Shown: positions 47,424-56,377, counted from the first letter of the stretch. The stretch is DNA of 64,000 bases from CAVQJU01 sp963729215 (GCA_963729215.1 CAVSND010000023.1:496001-560000); one strand, 5' to 3'. Notes: generated from the letters alone by a model not told the origin. Translations and numbers: made by a program.

Positions 47424-47474
47424 GCAGACCTTCAGATCTGCCTGTCGGCGTTCACGGCGGACCTGAAGGTCCGC
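47424..47474. repeat. Twin palindrome between convergent genes
   Basis: GCAGACCTTCAGATCTGC (47424-47441) and GCGGACCTGAAGGTCCGC (47457-47474) with 15 bases between. Each is nearly self-complementary. The layout matches the CGTCCGGCT type elements, with a different core. It could end transcription from both sides. Confidence 0.7.
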
Positions 47475-47494
47475 ACTACGCCAGAAAGAACAGT

Positions 47495-49624
47495 CTAATG
47501 CGTGGTTCGCGGAGCTCTCGCTCCCTTCGAGGGGGCGAACAGCCGTCGGGCGTCGTCGCTGATCTGGGCGGCCTGCTTTCGATCGCCCAGCGATGTCCAC
47601 AACCGCGCCGCCAGCGTGTATGAATCGGGCGTGGGCGTCACGCGGGTCAGATCCGACACAACTCGAGCGGCGCTCTCGAGCTGGCCGGTGGACTGATACA
47701 GGGACACCAGTGCCGCGCTCGCCCGCACGTTGTGTGGAAAACGGCGGAGCTCCTCCCGGAGCTCCACTTCGGCTTTCTGGTACTCTCCGGCCTGCAACAG
47801 CACATCGCCCGTTGAGTAGTGCAAATCGGGCATCGGGTCAGCCCGCGACGTCCTCAGCTCCGTAATCGCGCGCAAGAACAGCGGCAGGGCCTCGGCGTAA
47901 TAACCCTCGTCGTAGAGGAGCCGCGCGTTCACGTAGAGCGGCCAGACGCTGGCCGGATCGGATTGCTTCACCAGCGCCGCCTCGCTCCGCGCGGCGTCGG
48001 CATCGTGGCGTGCGAGCGCAATGGCGGCCAGCAGCGCGTGCGACTCGCCCGCACGCCGGGCGTTCGTTCCCGCAGCATCGACGGCCTCTTCGGCGTGCTG
48101 CTGCGCATCGTCCAGCTTGTGATCCTTGAGCGCGGCGCGGGCCGCGCCGAGGTAGCCGCGATCGTCGAGCGGGCGCAGCGCGATCACCCGCTGATATGCG
48201 TCCAATGCCACCGCATGACGCTCGGCCAGCGTCGCGACGTGGCCCAGGTCGCTCCAGACCATGGCCGCGGTCGGCTCGTCGCGCAGCACCTGTTGCAGTA
48301 GATCGATCGCTTCCGCCCATTTGCGTTCGGCCGTCAACGCCATGGCCGAACGGTACCGATCGACGACTTCGCGCCTGTCCTTCGGATCCACCGCGGCATC
48401 GGCTTCGTCCGTTTCACCGAGCAGCTGTTTGATCGCGCTCCGTCTCGCGTCGAGCACCGGCCGGGCGTCCGCGTCGTCCGCCGTGTTCTCGCGCTGGCGC
48501 GGGTCGCGTTCGAAGTCGTAGAGCTCCTCGCGCGGGGCCCTGATGTACTGGACGCGCCCATCGGTGAGCGATTCGAGGGCGCTCCACCCGAAACGGTTCC
48601 GCCCATAGGACGTTTCCGCGTACACCGTCTGATCGGGCGGGCGACTGCCGGTCCCATCCGACAAGGGCTTGAGGGATTGACCGCGCAGGTTGCCGGGAAC
48701 CGGCGCTTTGACGAGATCGAGGACCGTCGGCACGATGTCCGCCTGCTGGACGAGATCGGCGACGCGCCTGCCGGCATCCGCTCCGCCAGCCTGCTTGATG
48801 ATGAGCGGCACGTGAATGGCTTCGTCGTACAGAAAGAGGCCGTGGCCCTGCTCGCCGTGATCGCCCAGCCCCTCGCCGTGGTCCGACACGAGCACGATCG
48901 TGGACTGATGGTACAGCTGGTTCGCTTTGAGGTACCTCACGAGCCGACCCAGAATCTCGTCGGCATACGCGATCGCGCCATCGTATGGAGCCAGCGAGCC
49001 GAATCGCTCGGGCGGCGCGTACGGCGCATGCGGCTCGTGAAGCTGGAGAAACAGGAAGAGCCGCGTGGAACCGACGGTGCTCAGCCAGCGTTCCGCGATG
49101 GCTTCGGATTCTGCTCCGTCCCGTCGAAGCTGGTCGGCGGTCAGCTCCGCCGCGGCCACCGGCATCGCATCGTCGAAAAAGTTGAACCCCTGGGCGATTC
49201 CCGTTTCGCGCCGCAGCATCCCGGATGAAACGATGCCCCCGGTGGCGTATCCACGGTCCCTGAGCATTTGCGCCAGCAGGCGCTCGCCAGACTTGATCGG
49301 CGAGCCTTCGTCCCGGACGCCCGTGTCAAAGGGAAGCCGGCCGCTGAGCAGGGCGACGTGAGCGGGGAAGGTCTGAACGGCGTGGCTGTAGGCCCGCTCG
49401 AACACGATGCCGTCGCCGGCGAGCGCATCGATCGCCGGCGTCGTGACGTTGCGGTAGCCATAGGCCGGCAGATGGTCGGCGCGGAGCGTATCGATGCTGA
49501 TGAGGATGATCGGACCCTGGACGGGAGCCGACGCGCGGGCGTACCGCCAGCCGCCTACCGCGGCGAGCGTGGCGCCGAGCGCGACGAGCGCGACGATGAC
49601 TGTGTATCGAAGGGGCCGCGCCAC
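47495..49624 (-). CDS. Sulfatase-like hydrolase/transferase fused to TPR repeats
   Basis: A 709-residue protein with an N-terminal membrane segment. Residues ~35-390 are alkaline-phosphatase superfamily: PIILISIDTLRADHLPAYGY (metal site), AVQTFPAHVALLSGRLP, VLVSDHGEGLGDHGEQGHGL. The position of the sulfatase formylglycine cysteine holds Thr (TFPAH), so it is more like phosphotransferases or phosphatases than true sulfatases. The C-terminal third has TPR units (WSDLGHVATLAERHAVALDA, HYSTGDVLLQAGEYQKAEVE). It lies ten bases after the next upstream gene and is probably in the same operon. Confidence 0.8.
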   Translation of the reverse strand: MARPLRYTVIVALVALGATLAAVGGWRYARASAPVQGPIILISIDTLRADHLPAYGYRNVTTPAIDALAGDGIVFERAYSHAVQTFPAHVALLSGRLPFDTGVRDEGSPIKSGERLLAQMLRDRGYATGGIVSSGMLRRETGIAQGFNFFDDAMPVAAAELTADQLRRDGAESEAIAERWLSTVGSTRLFLFLQLHEPHAPYAPPERFGSLAPYDGAIAYADEILGRLVRYLKANQLYHQSTIVLVSDHGEGLGDHGEQGHGLFLYDEAIHVPLIIKQAGGADAGRRVADLVQQADIVPTVLDLVKAPVPGNLRGQSLKPLSDGTGSRPPDQTVYAETSYGRNRFGWSALESLTDGRVQYIRAPREELYDFERDPRQRENTADDADARPVLDARRSAIKQLLGETDEADAAVDPKDRREVVDRYRSAMALTAERKWAEAIDLLQQVLRDEPTAAMVWSDLGHVATLAERHAVALDAYQRVIALRPLDDRGYLGAARAALKDHKLDDAQQHAEEAVDAAGTNARRAGESHALLAAIALARHDADAARSEAALVKQSDPASVWPLYVNARLLYDEGYYAEALPLFLRAITELRTSRADPMPDLHYSTGDVLLQAGEYQKAEVELREELRRFPHNVRASAALVSLYQSTGQLESAARVVSDLTRVTPTPDSYTLAARLWTSLGDRKQAAQISDDARRLFAPSKGARAPRTTH

Positions 49625-49634
49625 GACTCTGGAG

Positions 49635-50570
49635 CTATTTCAATTGTTCCATCACCGTCCGGGCCTGGACAGCCTCGGCGGATGTGGGATCGACGGCCAG
49701 CACGCGCTGCATTTTTGCCGCGGCATCGGCCTTGTCGCCTTTTTTCAGCGAAGTGAGTCCGAGTTTCAGGATCGGCTTGCCCCAGTTCGGGTCGTCGGCG
49801 GCGGCCTTCTGATACCACTGGACGGCGGCGTCGGTGTTGCCCCTGGCCGCTTCCACTTCGCCGAGGGTGTAGAGCACTTCCTTGCTCGCGCCCTGCTGGG
49901 CGCCCTGACCGAGGGCGTTCGCGGCTGCGGCGAGGTCGCCTTTTTCCATGTACGTCTGGCTCTCGCCGACGCGGGCCTTGTCGCTGTTGGGGTCGGCCTT
50001 CAGGAGATCGCCGTAGGCGGCAATCGCGCTGTCGTAGTCCTTCTTGTTGCGATACGCGGCGGCGATCTGCAGGTTGACGACACTCAGGGTCGGGACTCTT
50101 GCGAGGATCGACTTGTACAAAGCAATCGCCTGATCCCACTGCTGGGCGTTGAACTGCTGATCGGCCGATCGCAGTTCACCCTGCAAGTCTTTCAGGCCGA
50201 CGCTGCCAAGCGCGCTGGCTGGCGCCTGCGGTGCTCGCTTCATCGTCAACGCCGGCGCGGAGGGCGTGGTGGCGCGCACCTGGAGCCTGGCGACTTCGGC
50301 CTGGTAACCGGGTGCCTGCGCGACGATGGACCACTCGCCGGCTTTCAGGCCGATGACGGCGAAGCGTCCGTGGTCGTCGCTCGTCGCCGTGAAATTCCTC
50401 GGCGACGCCTCGGGGTTTTCGAGCGACAGCGTGGCGCCCTTGATTGGCTGGCCGGTCTCGTCCTTGACGATTCCGACGACGCGCCCGGTCTGTGCGTAAG
50501 CGCTGGCCGCCATCGTGGCGACGATGACAGCCGCGAACATGCCGCGAGTCAGCGTGGTTGAATAGCGCAT
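49635..50570 (-). CDS. Secreted protein with a carboxypeptidase-regulatory domain and TPR repeats
   Basis: A 311-residue protein. The signal (FAAVIVATMAASAYAQ) precedes GRVVGIVKDETGQPIKGATL and DDHGRFAVIGLKAGEWSIVA, a Cna-B-like sandwich. The C-terminal part has TPR units (QQFNAQQWDQAIALYKSILA, NLQIAAAYRNKKDYDSAIAA, TLGEVEAARGNTDAAVQWYQ). ATG 50570 was chosen because the signal peptide starts there; the longer frame overlaps the DUF420 gene. A TATACT box ends eight bases before the ATG. Confidence 0.8.
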   Translation of the reverse strand: MRYSTTLTRGMFAAVIVATMAASAYAQTGRVVGIVKDETGQPIKGATLSLENPEASPRNFTATSDDHGRFAVIGLKAGEWSIVAQAPGYQAEVARLQVRATTPSAPALTMKRAPQAPASALGSVGLKDLQGELRSADQQFNAQQWDQAIALYKSILARVPTLSVVNLQIAAAYRNKKDYDSAIAAYGDLLKADPNSDKARVGESQTYMEKGDLAAAANALGQGAQQGASKEVLYTLGEVEAARGNTDAAVQWYQKAAADDPNWGKPILKLGLTSLKKGDKADAAAKMQRVLAVDPTSAEAVQARTVMEQLK

Positions 50571-50578
50571 AGCCGGCG

Positions 50579-50584
50579 AGTATA
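50579..50584 (-). promoter_or_regulatory. Probable -10 box of the TPR-sulfatase operon
   Basis: TATACT, eight bases, then ATG on the minus strand. CCGGCGA and TCGCCGG flank the box as an inverted repeat, so it could be an operator or part of the DUF420 gene terminator. Confidence 0.4.
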
Positions 50585-50623
50585 TCGTGAATCGCCGGCC
50601 CCTGATTCGTCCCGGAGGGCCTT

Positions 50624-51049
50624 CTAAATCAGCCAGGTGGGCTGATAAAGCAAGACGTACACCAACACCCCGGTCACCGACACATACAGCCAGATCGGCA
50701 GCGTCCAGCGGGCAATCGCGCGATGCCGATCGAAGCGTCCCTTCAGCCCGCGCGACAACGTGACGATCGCCAGCGGCAGCACCGATGCGGCCAATATCAC
50801 ATGTGTAATCAGGATTGTGTAATAGAGCGGACGGACAAACCCCTGCCGCGGGAAGCGGACCGACCCGACCTGATAGTGGTAGGTCAGGTAGCAGGCCAGA
50901 AACAGCGTGGACGTCACGCACGCGGCGATCATGCACCGGCGGTGCATGTCGATGTGGCGGCCACGGATGAGCACGTAGCCCGAGACGAGGAGGACGGTCG
51001 AAATGGCGTTGAGCGTCGCGTTGATGGCCGGGAGGCTGTGGACCGTCAC
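50624..51049 (-). CDS. DUF420 membrane protein
   Basis: A 141-residue protein with four hydrophobic helices. LPAINATLNAISTVLLVSGY, HIDMHRRCMIAACVTSTLFL, YHYQVGSVRFPRQG and ITHVILAASVLPLAIVTLSR have the conserved His residues of the DUF420/CtaM family, which is needed for heme-copper oxidase assembly in some bacteria. It starts at GTG overlapping the ctaB stop as GTGA, so it completes a ctaA-ctaB-DUF420 operon. Confidence 0.85.
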   Translation of the reverse strand: MTVHSLPAINATLNAISTVLLVSGYVLIRGRHIDMHRRCMIAACVTSTLFLACYLTYHYQVGSVRFPRQGFVRPLYYTILITHVILAASVLPLAIVTLSRGLKGRFDRHRAIARWTLPIWLYVSVTGVLVYVLLYQPTWLI

Positions 51050-51940
51050 AGCTTGTCGGCCATCATCGCGATCCAGATGAGCGGCAGGTATGTGATCGAG
51101 GAGAAGAACAGCCATCGCGCGGAGCGATCGCTCCTTGTCAACGCGAACCGAACGGCCAGCCACAGCAGCGCGGCGCCCAGCACCAACGCCACCACCGCAT
51201 AAACAGAACCGCTGAGCCCGACAAACGCTGGAATCAGGCTGGCCGGCACGAGCGCCGCCGCGTACAGCGACCGCCTGGCGTCCCGTGCGGCGGCCGTCCG
51301 GCTCGATGACCGGCAGCAGCGGGAAGCCGGCCTTGCCGTAGTCGTCCCGATAGAGCCACGCGATGGCCATGAAGTGCGGAATCTGCCACAGGAAAACGAT
51401 CAGGAACAGCGCCGCACCGCCGACGCTCAGGCTGCCGTGCGCCGCCACCCAGCCGATCAGGGGAGGCAGCGCGCCCGGCACGGCGCCGACGAGCGTCGCC
51501 AGCGAAGAGCGCCGCTTCATCGGCGTGTAAATGATCAGGTAGGTCACCAGAGTGGTCAGCGCAAGGGCCGTGGCCTGGAGATTCACAAGCGCGGCGAGAA
51601 GAACGAGCCCAGCCGCTGACAACAGGATGCCAAACAGTCGTGCATCCGACGCCGTGACGCGGCCATCCGGCAGCGGCCGGCTCCGCGTGCGCCGCATCAG
51701 CGCGTCAGTATCCCGTTCGTACACCTGGTTGAGCGCGGCCGCGCCTGCCGCGACGAGCGCTGTACCCGAAACGGCCGCCGCCATCGCCGGCAAGTTGAGT
51801 GGAGGCGCTGATCCCAGGTAGTAGCCCGCCGCGCTCGTCGCGACGACGAGGATGTTCAATCGCGGCTTCGTGAGCGCGAGGTAGTCCGCCAGTGTCTGCC
51901 GCGAATCGGCACGGTGCGCGGTCGCGACCGCTTCTTTCAC
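51046..51940 (-). CDS. ctaB: Protoheme IX farnesyltransferase (heme O synthase), frame-interrupted
   Basis: Adds a farnesyl group to heme B for heme-copper oxidases. It is a UbiA-family membrane protein of ~297 residues. LADYLALTKPRLNILVVATS, ALNQVYERDTDALMRRTRSR (Asp-rich prenyl site), YTPMKRRSSLATLVGAVPGA and IAWLYRDDYGKAGFPLLPVI are in the first frame. One surplus base near 51267-51271 moves the reading to LYAAALVPASLIPAFVGLSG and the last helices. GTG 51940 overlaps the ctaA stop. Confidence 0.9.
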
Positions 51941-53076
51941 GCCCGGGCTCCGGTTGTTCCGTCCGGCTGAAGCCGGACGCTCCGTGTGTCCGCTGCGGTT
52001 GCTCCGTCCGGCTGAAGCTGGACGACACGTGTGGGCCCCGCGGCACCCGGAGTAGTGTCTGGCGTAGCGTCCGGCTTTAGCCGGACGTCTTGCGTGCCGA
52101 ATTTCGTGCGCCATGTCCGCAGCGTCAGGACCAGCGACGTCGTCAGGACCAGCGCGCCGCACACCACGTGCAGGCTGTTGATCCAGACGTAGAGGCCGCT
52201 GAGGACCGTCAGCGCCCCGAGCGTGATCTGCACGAGGACCAGGGCGATGAGCAGCGCCGCGGGACGCGTATATGCGACGTGCGGGCGGCCTCCGTGAAAC
52301 CACAGCGTGAAGGCCGTCGCGGCGACGGCCAGCGTTACCACGACGGCGCCAACACGGTGGGCGAAATGAATCGCGATCTTCGGATCCCAGTGCGTCGGCC
52401 ACGCGTGTCCGAACATCAGGGGGAAATCCGGGATCGCCAGTCCTGCGCCGGTGTGGCGCATGGTCGCGCCGATGAGAATCTGCGTGTAGACGAGCGCGGT
52501 GGTGATGGTCGCCACTCGCCTCAGAGTGGGATGGTCGAGCGAATCAGGATAATCGACATAGCCCTCGATCCATCCCGGCGATGTGAACAGGGCGATCGCC
52601 ACCGTCATGCAGAAGAAGATCTCCGCGAGGCCGGCATGAGCGGTCGAGATCGAGGCGGGAAGGAAGAACAGCACCGTCAGCCCGCCCAGCACTCCCTGAG
52701 CGATCACCGCGCCGAGCGCGCCCGCGCCGAGCCACTTCATCCACCGGCGTGGATCCGCGAACGCCAGCCACGCGGCGAGAACGATGGTGAGGAAGCCGAC
52801 CGTGCTGGCAATGAGCCGGTGCCCGTGTTCGTAGAGGATGCCGCCGACCCATTTGGATGGCGGGAACGAGAACATGTTCCAGCCGTAGGTGGTTGGCCAG
52901 TCAGGAACCGACAGTCCCGAGCCGGTGCTGGTGACCAGGCTGCCCGCGAGTACGAGCAACACGGTGCAGCCGGCGACGAACGTCGCAAAGCGATGGAGCG
53001 GGGAATTCACGAGGGCGGATAGAGCAGGAGCGGCGGGAACGGCAGGAGGGGCGGAACGGGCGGGGCCGAAGGCCAT
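51937..53076 (-). CDS. ctaA: Heme A synthase (COX15/CtaA family) with a repeat-derived tail
   Basis: Oxidises heme O to heme A. The 379-residue protein has eight helices and the heme-ligand histidines in YEHGHRLIASTVGF, STAHAGLAEIFF, HFAHRVGAVVV and SLHVVCGALVL. The last ~45 residues (from VRLKPDATPDTTPGAA to SVRLQPDGTTGARA) are translated from three twin-palindrome units and are not part of the family. ATG 53076 was preferred. The N-terminal PARSAPPAVPAAPALSAL is also repeat-like. It comes after a cupredoxin gene. Confidence 0.9.
   Translation of the reverse strand: MAFGPARSAPPAVPAAPALSALVNSPLHRFATFVAGCTVLLVLAGSLVTSTGSGLSVPDWPTTYGWNMFSFPPSKWVGGILYEHGHRLIASTVGFLTIVLAAWLAFADPRRWMKWLGAGALGAVIAQGVLGGLTVLFFLPASISTAHAGLAEIFFCMTVAIALFTSPGWIEGYVDYPDSLDHPTLRRVATITTALVYTQILIGATMRHTGAGLAIPDFPLMFGHAWPTHWDPKIAIHFAHRVGAVVVTLAVAATAFTLWFHGGRPHVAYTRPAALLIALVLVQITLGALTVLSGLYVWINSLHVVCGALVLTTSLVLTLRTWRTKFGTQDVRLKPDATPDTTPGAAGPTRVVQLQPDGATAADTRSVRLQPDGTTGARA
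51960..52087. repeat. Three CGTCCGGCT palindromes in the end of ctaA
   Basis: Units at 51960-51979, 52005-52024 and 52068-52087, each CGTCCGGCT-2-AGCCGGACG with one or two changes. On the minus strand they read VRLKPD, VQLQPD and VRLQPD in one open frame, forming the C-terminal tail of CtaA. Confidence 0.85.
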
Positions 53077-53132
53077 GTTCACGCCGGTCCTGCTTCCTTC
53101 CCGCCTGTCCAACCCCTCCTGCCTGTCCTGCC
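53023..53132. repeat. Opposed GGCAGGAG/CTCCTGCC short repeats around the ctaA start
   Basis: The left arm (53023-53060, inside the ctaA N-terminal codons) repeats GCAGGAGCGG, GGCAGGAGGGGCGG. The right arm (53088-53132) repeats CCTGCTTCC, CCGCCTGTCC, CTCCTGCC, TGTCCTGCC and ends on the stop of the cupredoxin gene. Confidence 0.55.
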
Positions 53133-53926
53133 TAGTCCGTGGCGGCGGCGCCCGCCTTGAACGAGAAGTTCGCGTCCTTCGTTTCTTTCGCGCCGAGCGT
53201 GACCTTGATCTCCTGCGTGCCCAGCTTCTCGTGCCACGCTTCGATCGTGTAGGTGCCAGGGGGCAGACCCTTCAGCGTGAACTTGCCGTCTTTGGAGGTC
53301 ACCTGGAAGTACGGGTGCTCAAGGACGCCGACGTAGGCGTTCATCCAGCCGTGCACGTCGCACTTGAAGGGAACCATGACTTCCTTGGCGGTGAACTTGT
53401 GCTCCGTCTTCATCCCCTGAATCGGCTGGCCGTTGTTGAACTCGGCGTTCCCCTTCGGCAGGGCGTGAATGTTGTGGAGCGTCGGATCGCTGTTGAGGAT
53501 CTCGAGGGGCTGATTCACCATGACGCCGAACACGTGCGGATGGTATCGGCAATTCTTCTGATCGATTGTCACGACCGCGGTGGGCGTGTCGAACGTGTAG
53601 GCGCTCAGGCCGTCCTTGACGTACACGAAGACATTCGCGAGCTTGCCGTCGGCAACCTCGTAGGTTTCCTGTTCCTGGGGCGTCGTATTTTCCTTCACGC
53701 ACACAGGATCCGCGTTCATCTTGATCGGCTCGTTCTTCGGCGCCGTGCCTTCGAACGCGACCACGCCGTTGATGTCGCCCGCCGTGGCCGGATCGACCTT
53801 CTGCCCGCCGCCTGACGCGGCTGACTCGGCCGGAGCCGCCGTTTCCTTGCTGCCGCCGCCGCACGCCACCACCGACACCGCGAGCGCCAGCCCAAGGGCG
53901 CTGACCCACATACTTCGTAGACGCAT
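53132..53926 (-). CDS. Cupredoxin-like lipoprotein
   Basis: A 264-residue lipoprotein: signal with lipobox VSVVACGGG, then a Ser/Ala-rich linker. The middle is a plastocyanin/azurin-like fold with NSDPTLHNIHALPKGNAEFN and the copper motif PFKCDVHGWMNAYVGV (Cys, His, Met). A CxxxCH heme motif is absent. The last ~60 residues (KFTLKGLPPGTYTIEAWHEK) form a carboxypeptidase-regulatory-like domain. Placed before ctaA-ctaB-DUF420, it may carry electrons or copper to a heme-copper oxidase. ATG 53926 follows AGGAG at seven bases. Confidence 0.8.
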   Translation of the reverse strand: MRLRSMWVSALGLALAVSVVACGGGSKETAAPAESAASGGGQKVDPATAGDINGVVAFEGTAPKNEPIKMNADPVCVKENTTPQEQETYEVADGKLANVFVYVKDGLSAYTFDTPTAVVTIDQKNCRYHPHVFGVMVNQPLEILNSDPTLHNIHALPKGNAEFNNGQPIQGMKTEHKFTAKEVMVPFKCDVHGWMNAYVGVLEHPYFQVTSKDGKFTLKGLPPGTYTIEAWHEKLGTQEIKVTLGAKETKDANFSFKAGAAATD

Positions 53927-53987
53927 TGATTTCTCCTGAACGATAAATGGTCGAATATATCCGAACAAAACGACCTTTAATAATACC

Positions 53988-55403
53988 TTATCGCGCTTGT
54001 GCCGTGGCGCTGACCCCGCCCCCGGCTTCACCGAGTTTTCGCTTCACGCGATCGTCGATCCAGTGCGGATCCCACCACTCCACGGGATTGACCATCTGTC
54101 CGTTCACCAGCATCGTGAAATGCAGGTGATCGCCGCCCGCCAGGCCCGTCATGCCGCTCCGCCCGACGGTCTGGCCCTTGGTGACGGTGTCGCCCACCTT
54201 GACGTCAAAGGACGACAGGTGCCCGTACAGCGACTGCACGCCCATGCCGTGGTCGATGATCACGCAGTTGCCGTAGATCCCCAGCCAGCTGGCGTTCAGG
54301 ACGGTGCCGGCATTCGCGGCGACAATCGGCACGCGGCTCGTCACGGCGAGGTCGAATCCCAGGTGCACCTGCTGATCGATTTCCTTGCCCTTGTAGACAT
54401 ACGTGCGATGGTCGGCGAACGCGGCTTCCACCTTTGAATTCCCAAGCTGAACGAAGGGGCCGTCCCACAGCTTCCGCGCCGACGTCTTCTTCGCAAGCGC
54501 CGCGATCGTGGCGGCGTTCATCCGCCGCAGTTCGCCGTTGACGGCGAGAAACCCCGGAATCGCATCTTCACCCGGAGCGGGCGGCGCGATCTTCAGCTCC
54601 GGCGAGTGCTGGAGGATCTCCGGTACGACGCGGCCGACGAAGCGATCGTCGAGCTCGATCCGGCTTTTCTTCTGCGGCTTCGGGAAGACGTTGTCGATGA
54701 ACCGCGCCGTCGCTTCGTTGCCCGCCTCGTCGCGCGCGAACGCGACGATCGGCGTGCGGAGCTCCTGGTTGTACAGCAGTCCGAAGAACGCGACGCGCAT
54801 GGACGGATCGGCGCCGCCGACACCCGCACCGGCCGCGGGGAACCCCGGATATTCCATGTCGCCGACGCGGACACCCGAGCTGACGTCAGGAGGTGAGGCC
54901 CGATACACCACCATCTCGGATCCGCCGAGGTTCACATAGTGATGCGTCGAGACCACGGCAATGGACGGCGGTTCGAGGCGGACCTGGATGTCTTTCGCCG
55001 CGCTCGTCGAAAGCGTGCGCAAGTTCAGAAACGATGGCCGCGTGGCCGAGACGACGATCCGCGCCGTGCCCGACTTCAGCTCCGGGACGCTCAGCTTGCC
55101 GACGGGCCGCGTGATAGTGATCCGATCCGGCGCCGCCGGCGATGTCACGGCCGTCTTCGCCTGCTCGGCCGCGTCGAGCGAGAAGAGGGGAATGGACTTG
55201 CCGTTCTGCTCGAGCGCGACCGTCAGCGCCTTGAATTTGGCCTTTGGCGCTTCGGCGGTAACGACCAGCGTGCCGGCCTGGCCGATTGCCTTGTCGGGCT
55301 GTTCGATGCGGACGATCGGCACCGTTTCCCTTCGGGCCAAGACGAATACCACGCCCGCCGCTATCAACAGCAGCACGAACAGCCCGGCCAGAAATCGCAT
55401 CAT
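53988..55403 (-). CDS. M23-family peptidase (LytM-type), membrane-anchored
   Basis: A 471-residue protein with an N-terminal helix (MMRFLAGLFVLLLIAAGVVF). The first ~300 residues look like beta-rich immunoglobulin-like domains. The C-terminal domain has the zinc site: HLGFDLAVTSRVPIVA (HxxxD), GIYGNCVIIDHGMGVQSLYG and GGDHLHFTMLVNGQMVNPVE (HxH). All ligands are present, so it is probably an active peptidoglycan endopeptidase or an activator at the envelope. It lies upstream of the cupredoxin gene in the same direction. Confidence 0.9.
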   Translation of the reverse strand: MMRFLAGLFVLLLIAAGVVFVLARRETVPIVRIEQPDKAIGQAGTLVVTAEAPKAKFKALTVALEQNGKSIPLFSLDAAEQAKTAVTSPAAPDRITITRPVGKLSVPELKSGTARIVVSATRPSFLNLRTLSTSAAKDIQVRLEPPSIAVVSTHHYVNLGGSEMVVYRASPPDVSSGVRVGDMEYPGFPAAGAGVGGADPSMRVAFFGLLYNQELRTPIVAFARDEAGNEATARFIDNVFPKPQKKSRIELDDRFVGRVVPEILQHSPELKIAPPAPGEDAIPGFLAVNGELRRMNAATIAALAKKTSARKLWDGPFVQLGNSKVEAAFADHRTYVYKGKEIDQQVHLGFDLAVTSRVPIVAANAGTVLNASWLGIYGNCVIIDHGMGVQSLYGHLSSFDVKVGDTVTKGQTVGRSGMTGLAGGDHLHFTMLVNGQMVNPVEWWDPHWIDDRVKRKLGEAGGGVSATAQAR

Positions 55404-55520
55404 GCGTACGATTGAACCACAAAGACGGTCCCGCTGACGATGTTGAATGCCCGTGGGTTCGTTGACCGTCCGATTCGCGTCGGCTAAAATGAAAGGTCCA
55501 GTCGGGCGTCCGGCTTGTGT

Positions 55521-55595
55521 GGCGGTATCGTCTAACGGTTAGGACGGATGGTTCTCAACCATCAAATCGGGGTTCGATTCCCCGTACCGCTACCA
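55521..55595 (+). tRNA. tRNA-Glu (anticodon CTC)
   Basis: A full cloverleaf can be drawn: acceptor GGCGGTA with TACCGCT (first pair G-U), D arm GTCT...GGAC, anticodon arm GATGG-TTCTCAA-CCATC with anticodon CTC, T arm CGGGG-TTCGATT-CCCCG, and an encoded CCA end. It reads GAG codons. Confidence 0.95.
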
Positions 55596-55681
55596 TTAAG
55601 TTCCAAGTTCAGCCCTCCCCGCTCCAAGGTTTCCGACCGCGAGCGCTTCACGTAATAACTGACGACATCGCCGCGGCGGAG

Positions 55682-56161
55682 ATGAACACGTACACTGTGT
55701 CGACTATGACGAGTGAACCCTTGTCCGCCCGGAAGCCCCGTCTGCTCGGGAGTGTTCGGCGTGTTGTGATGGGATTCGTCGGCGCCTTGCCGCTCGCGAT
55801 GGCATGCGCAGCCCCGCCAGTCGACCAGGGTCTCACTGTAGAGCAGTTGTTGGAGAACACCAGGACGGGCGGTCGTCCCCGGTGCGGAGACGAGGCTGTT
55901 GTGCGAGGGACTACGCAAGGCCTCTTTCTGCTGACGGACAACCCGGGGAAGGTCTACACGCTGATCTCTAATCAGGGTGCGCGCCTCGAGGTGGCCACGG
56001 AAGCCGATGATTCGCCGCCCATCGGGCCAACCATCCTGGTGAAAGGGCGGGTCGAGTGCGAAGCGCTGTTAAATCCCGACGGATCCCGCGAGAAGAGAGT
56101 GAGCCTGGTCGAACTCGACCGTCGCGCCGACATCCCGCCAGGAACAGTCTCTCTGCGGTGA
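55682..56161 (+). CDS. Putative small lipoprotein of unknown function
   Basis: I do not recognise this 159-residue protein. It has a hydrophobic stretch (VVMGFVGALPLAMACAAPP) with a possible lipobox ending in Cys. The mature part (VEQLLENTRTGGRPRCGDEA, VVRGTTQGLFLLTDNPGKVY, TILVKGRVECEALL) resembles an OB-like beta barrel; that is only an impression. Starts at ATG 55682 or 55706 are possible. It lies 86 bp after tRNA-Glu. Confidence 0.5.
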   Translation: MNTYTVSTMTSEPLSARKPRLLGSVRRVVMGFVGALPLAMACAAPPVDQGLTVEQLLENTRTGGRPRCGDEAVVRGTTQGLFLLTDNPGKVYTLISNQGARLEVATEADDSPPIGPTILVKGRVECEALLNPDGSREKRVSLVELDRRADIPPGTVSLR

Positions 56162-56377
56162 CGTGGTAGCCCGGACGCGGCGAAACGGCACCCAGACGAT
56201 CGTACTGGCCGGATCGCGACTCGACAACACGGTCGGTTCCGAGCTCGCTCGTCTGCCGGTGCGCGCCAGGTTCGTGGAGTTCACGGGCCCGGTCTCGATT
56301 TTTGTCGCGGGTGGCCCTCCCTGAAGTAGGGTGGTGACAGGGCCACACATGTCCACTCGGGACTAGAAGGAGGGACG

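Noticed and set aside
53940..53987. Promoter before the cupredoxin gene
   Set aside because: The stretch is AT-rich with TATATT and TATTAT, but no pair of boxes has good spacing, so it was not listed.
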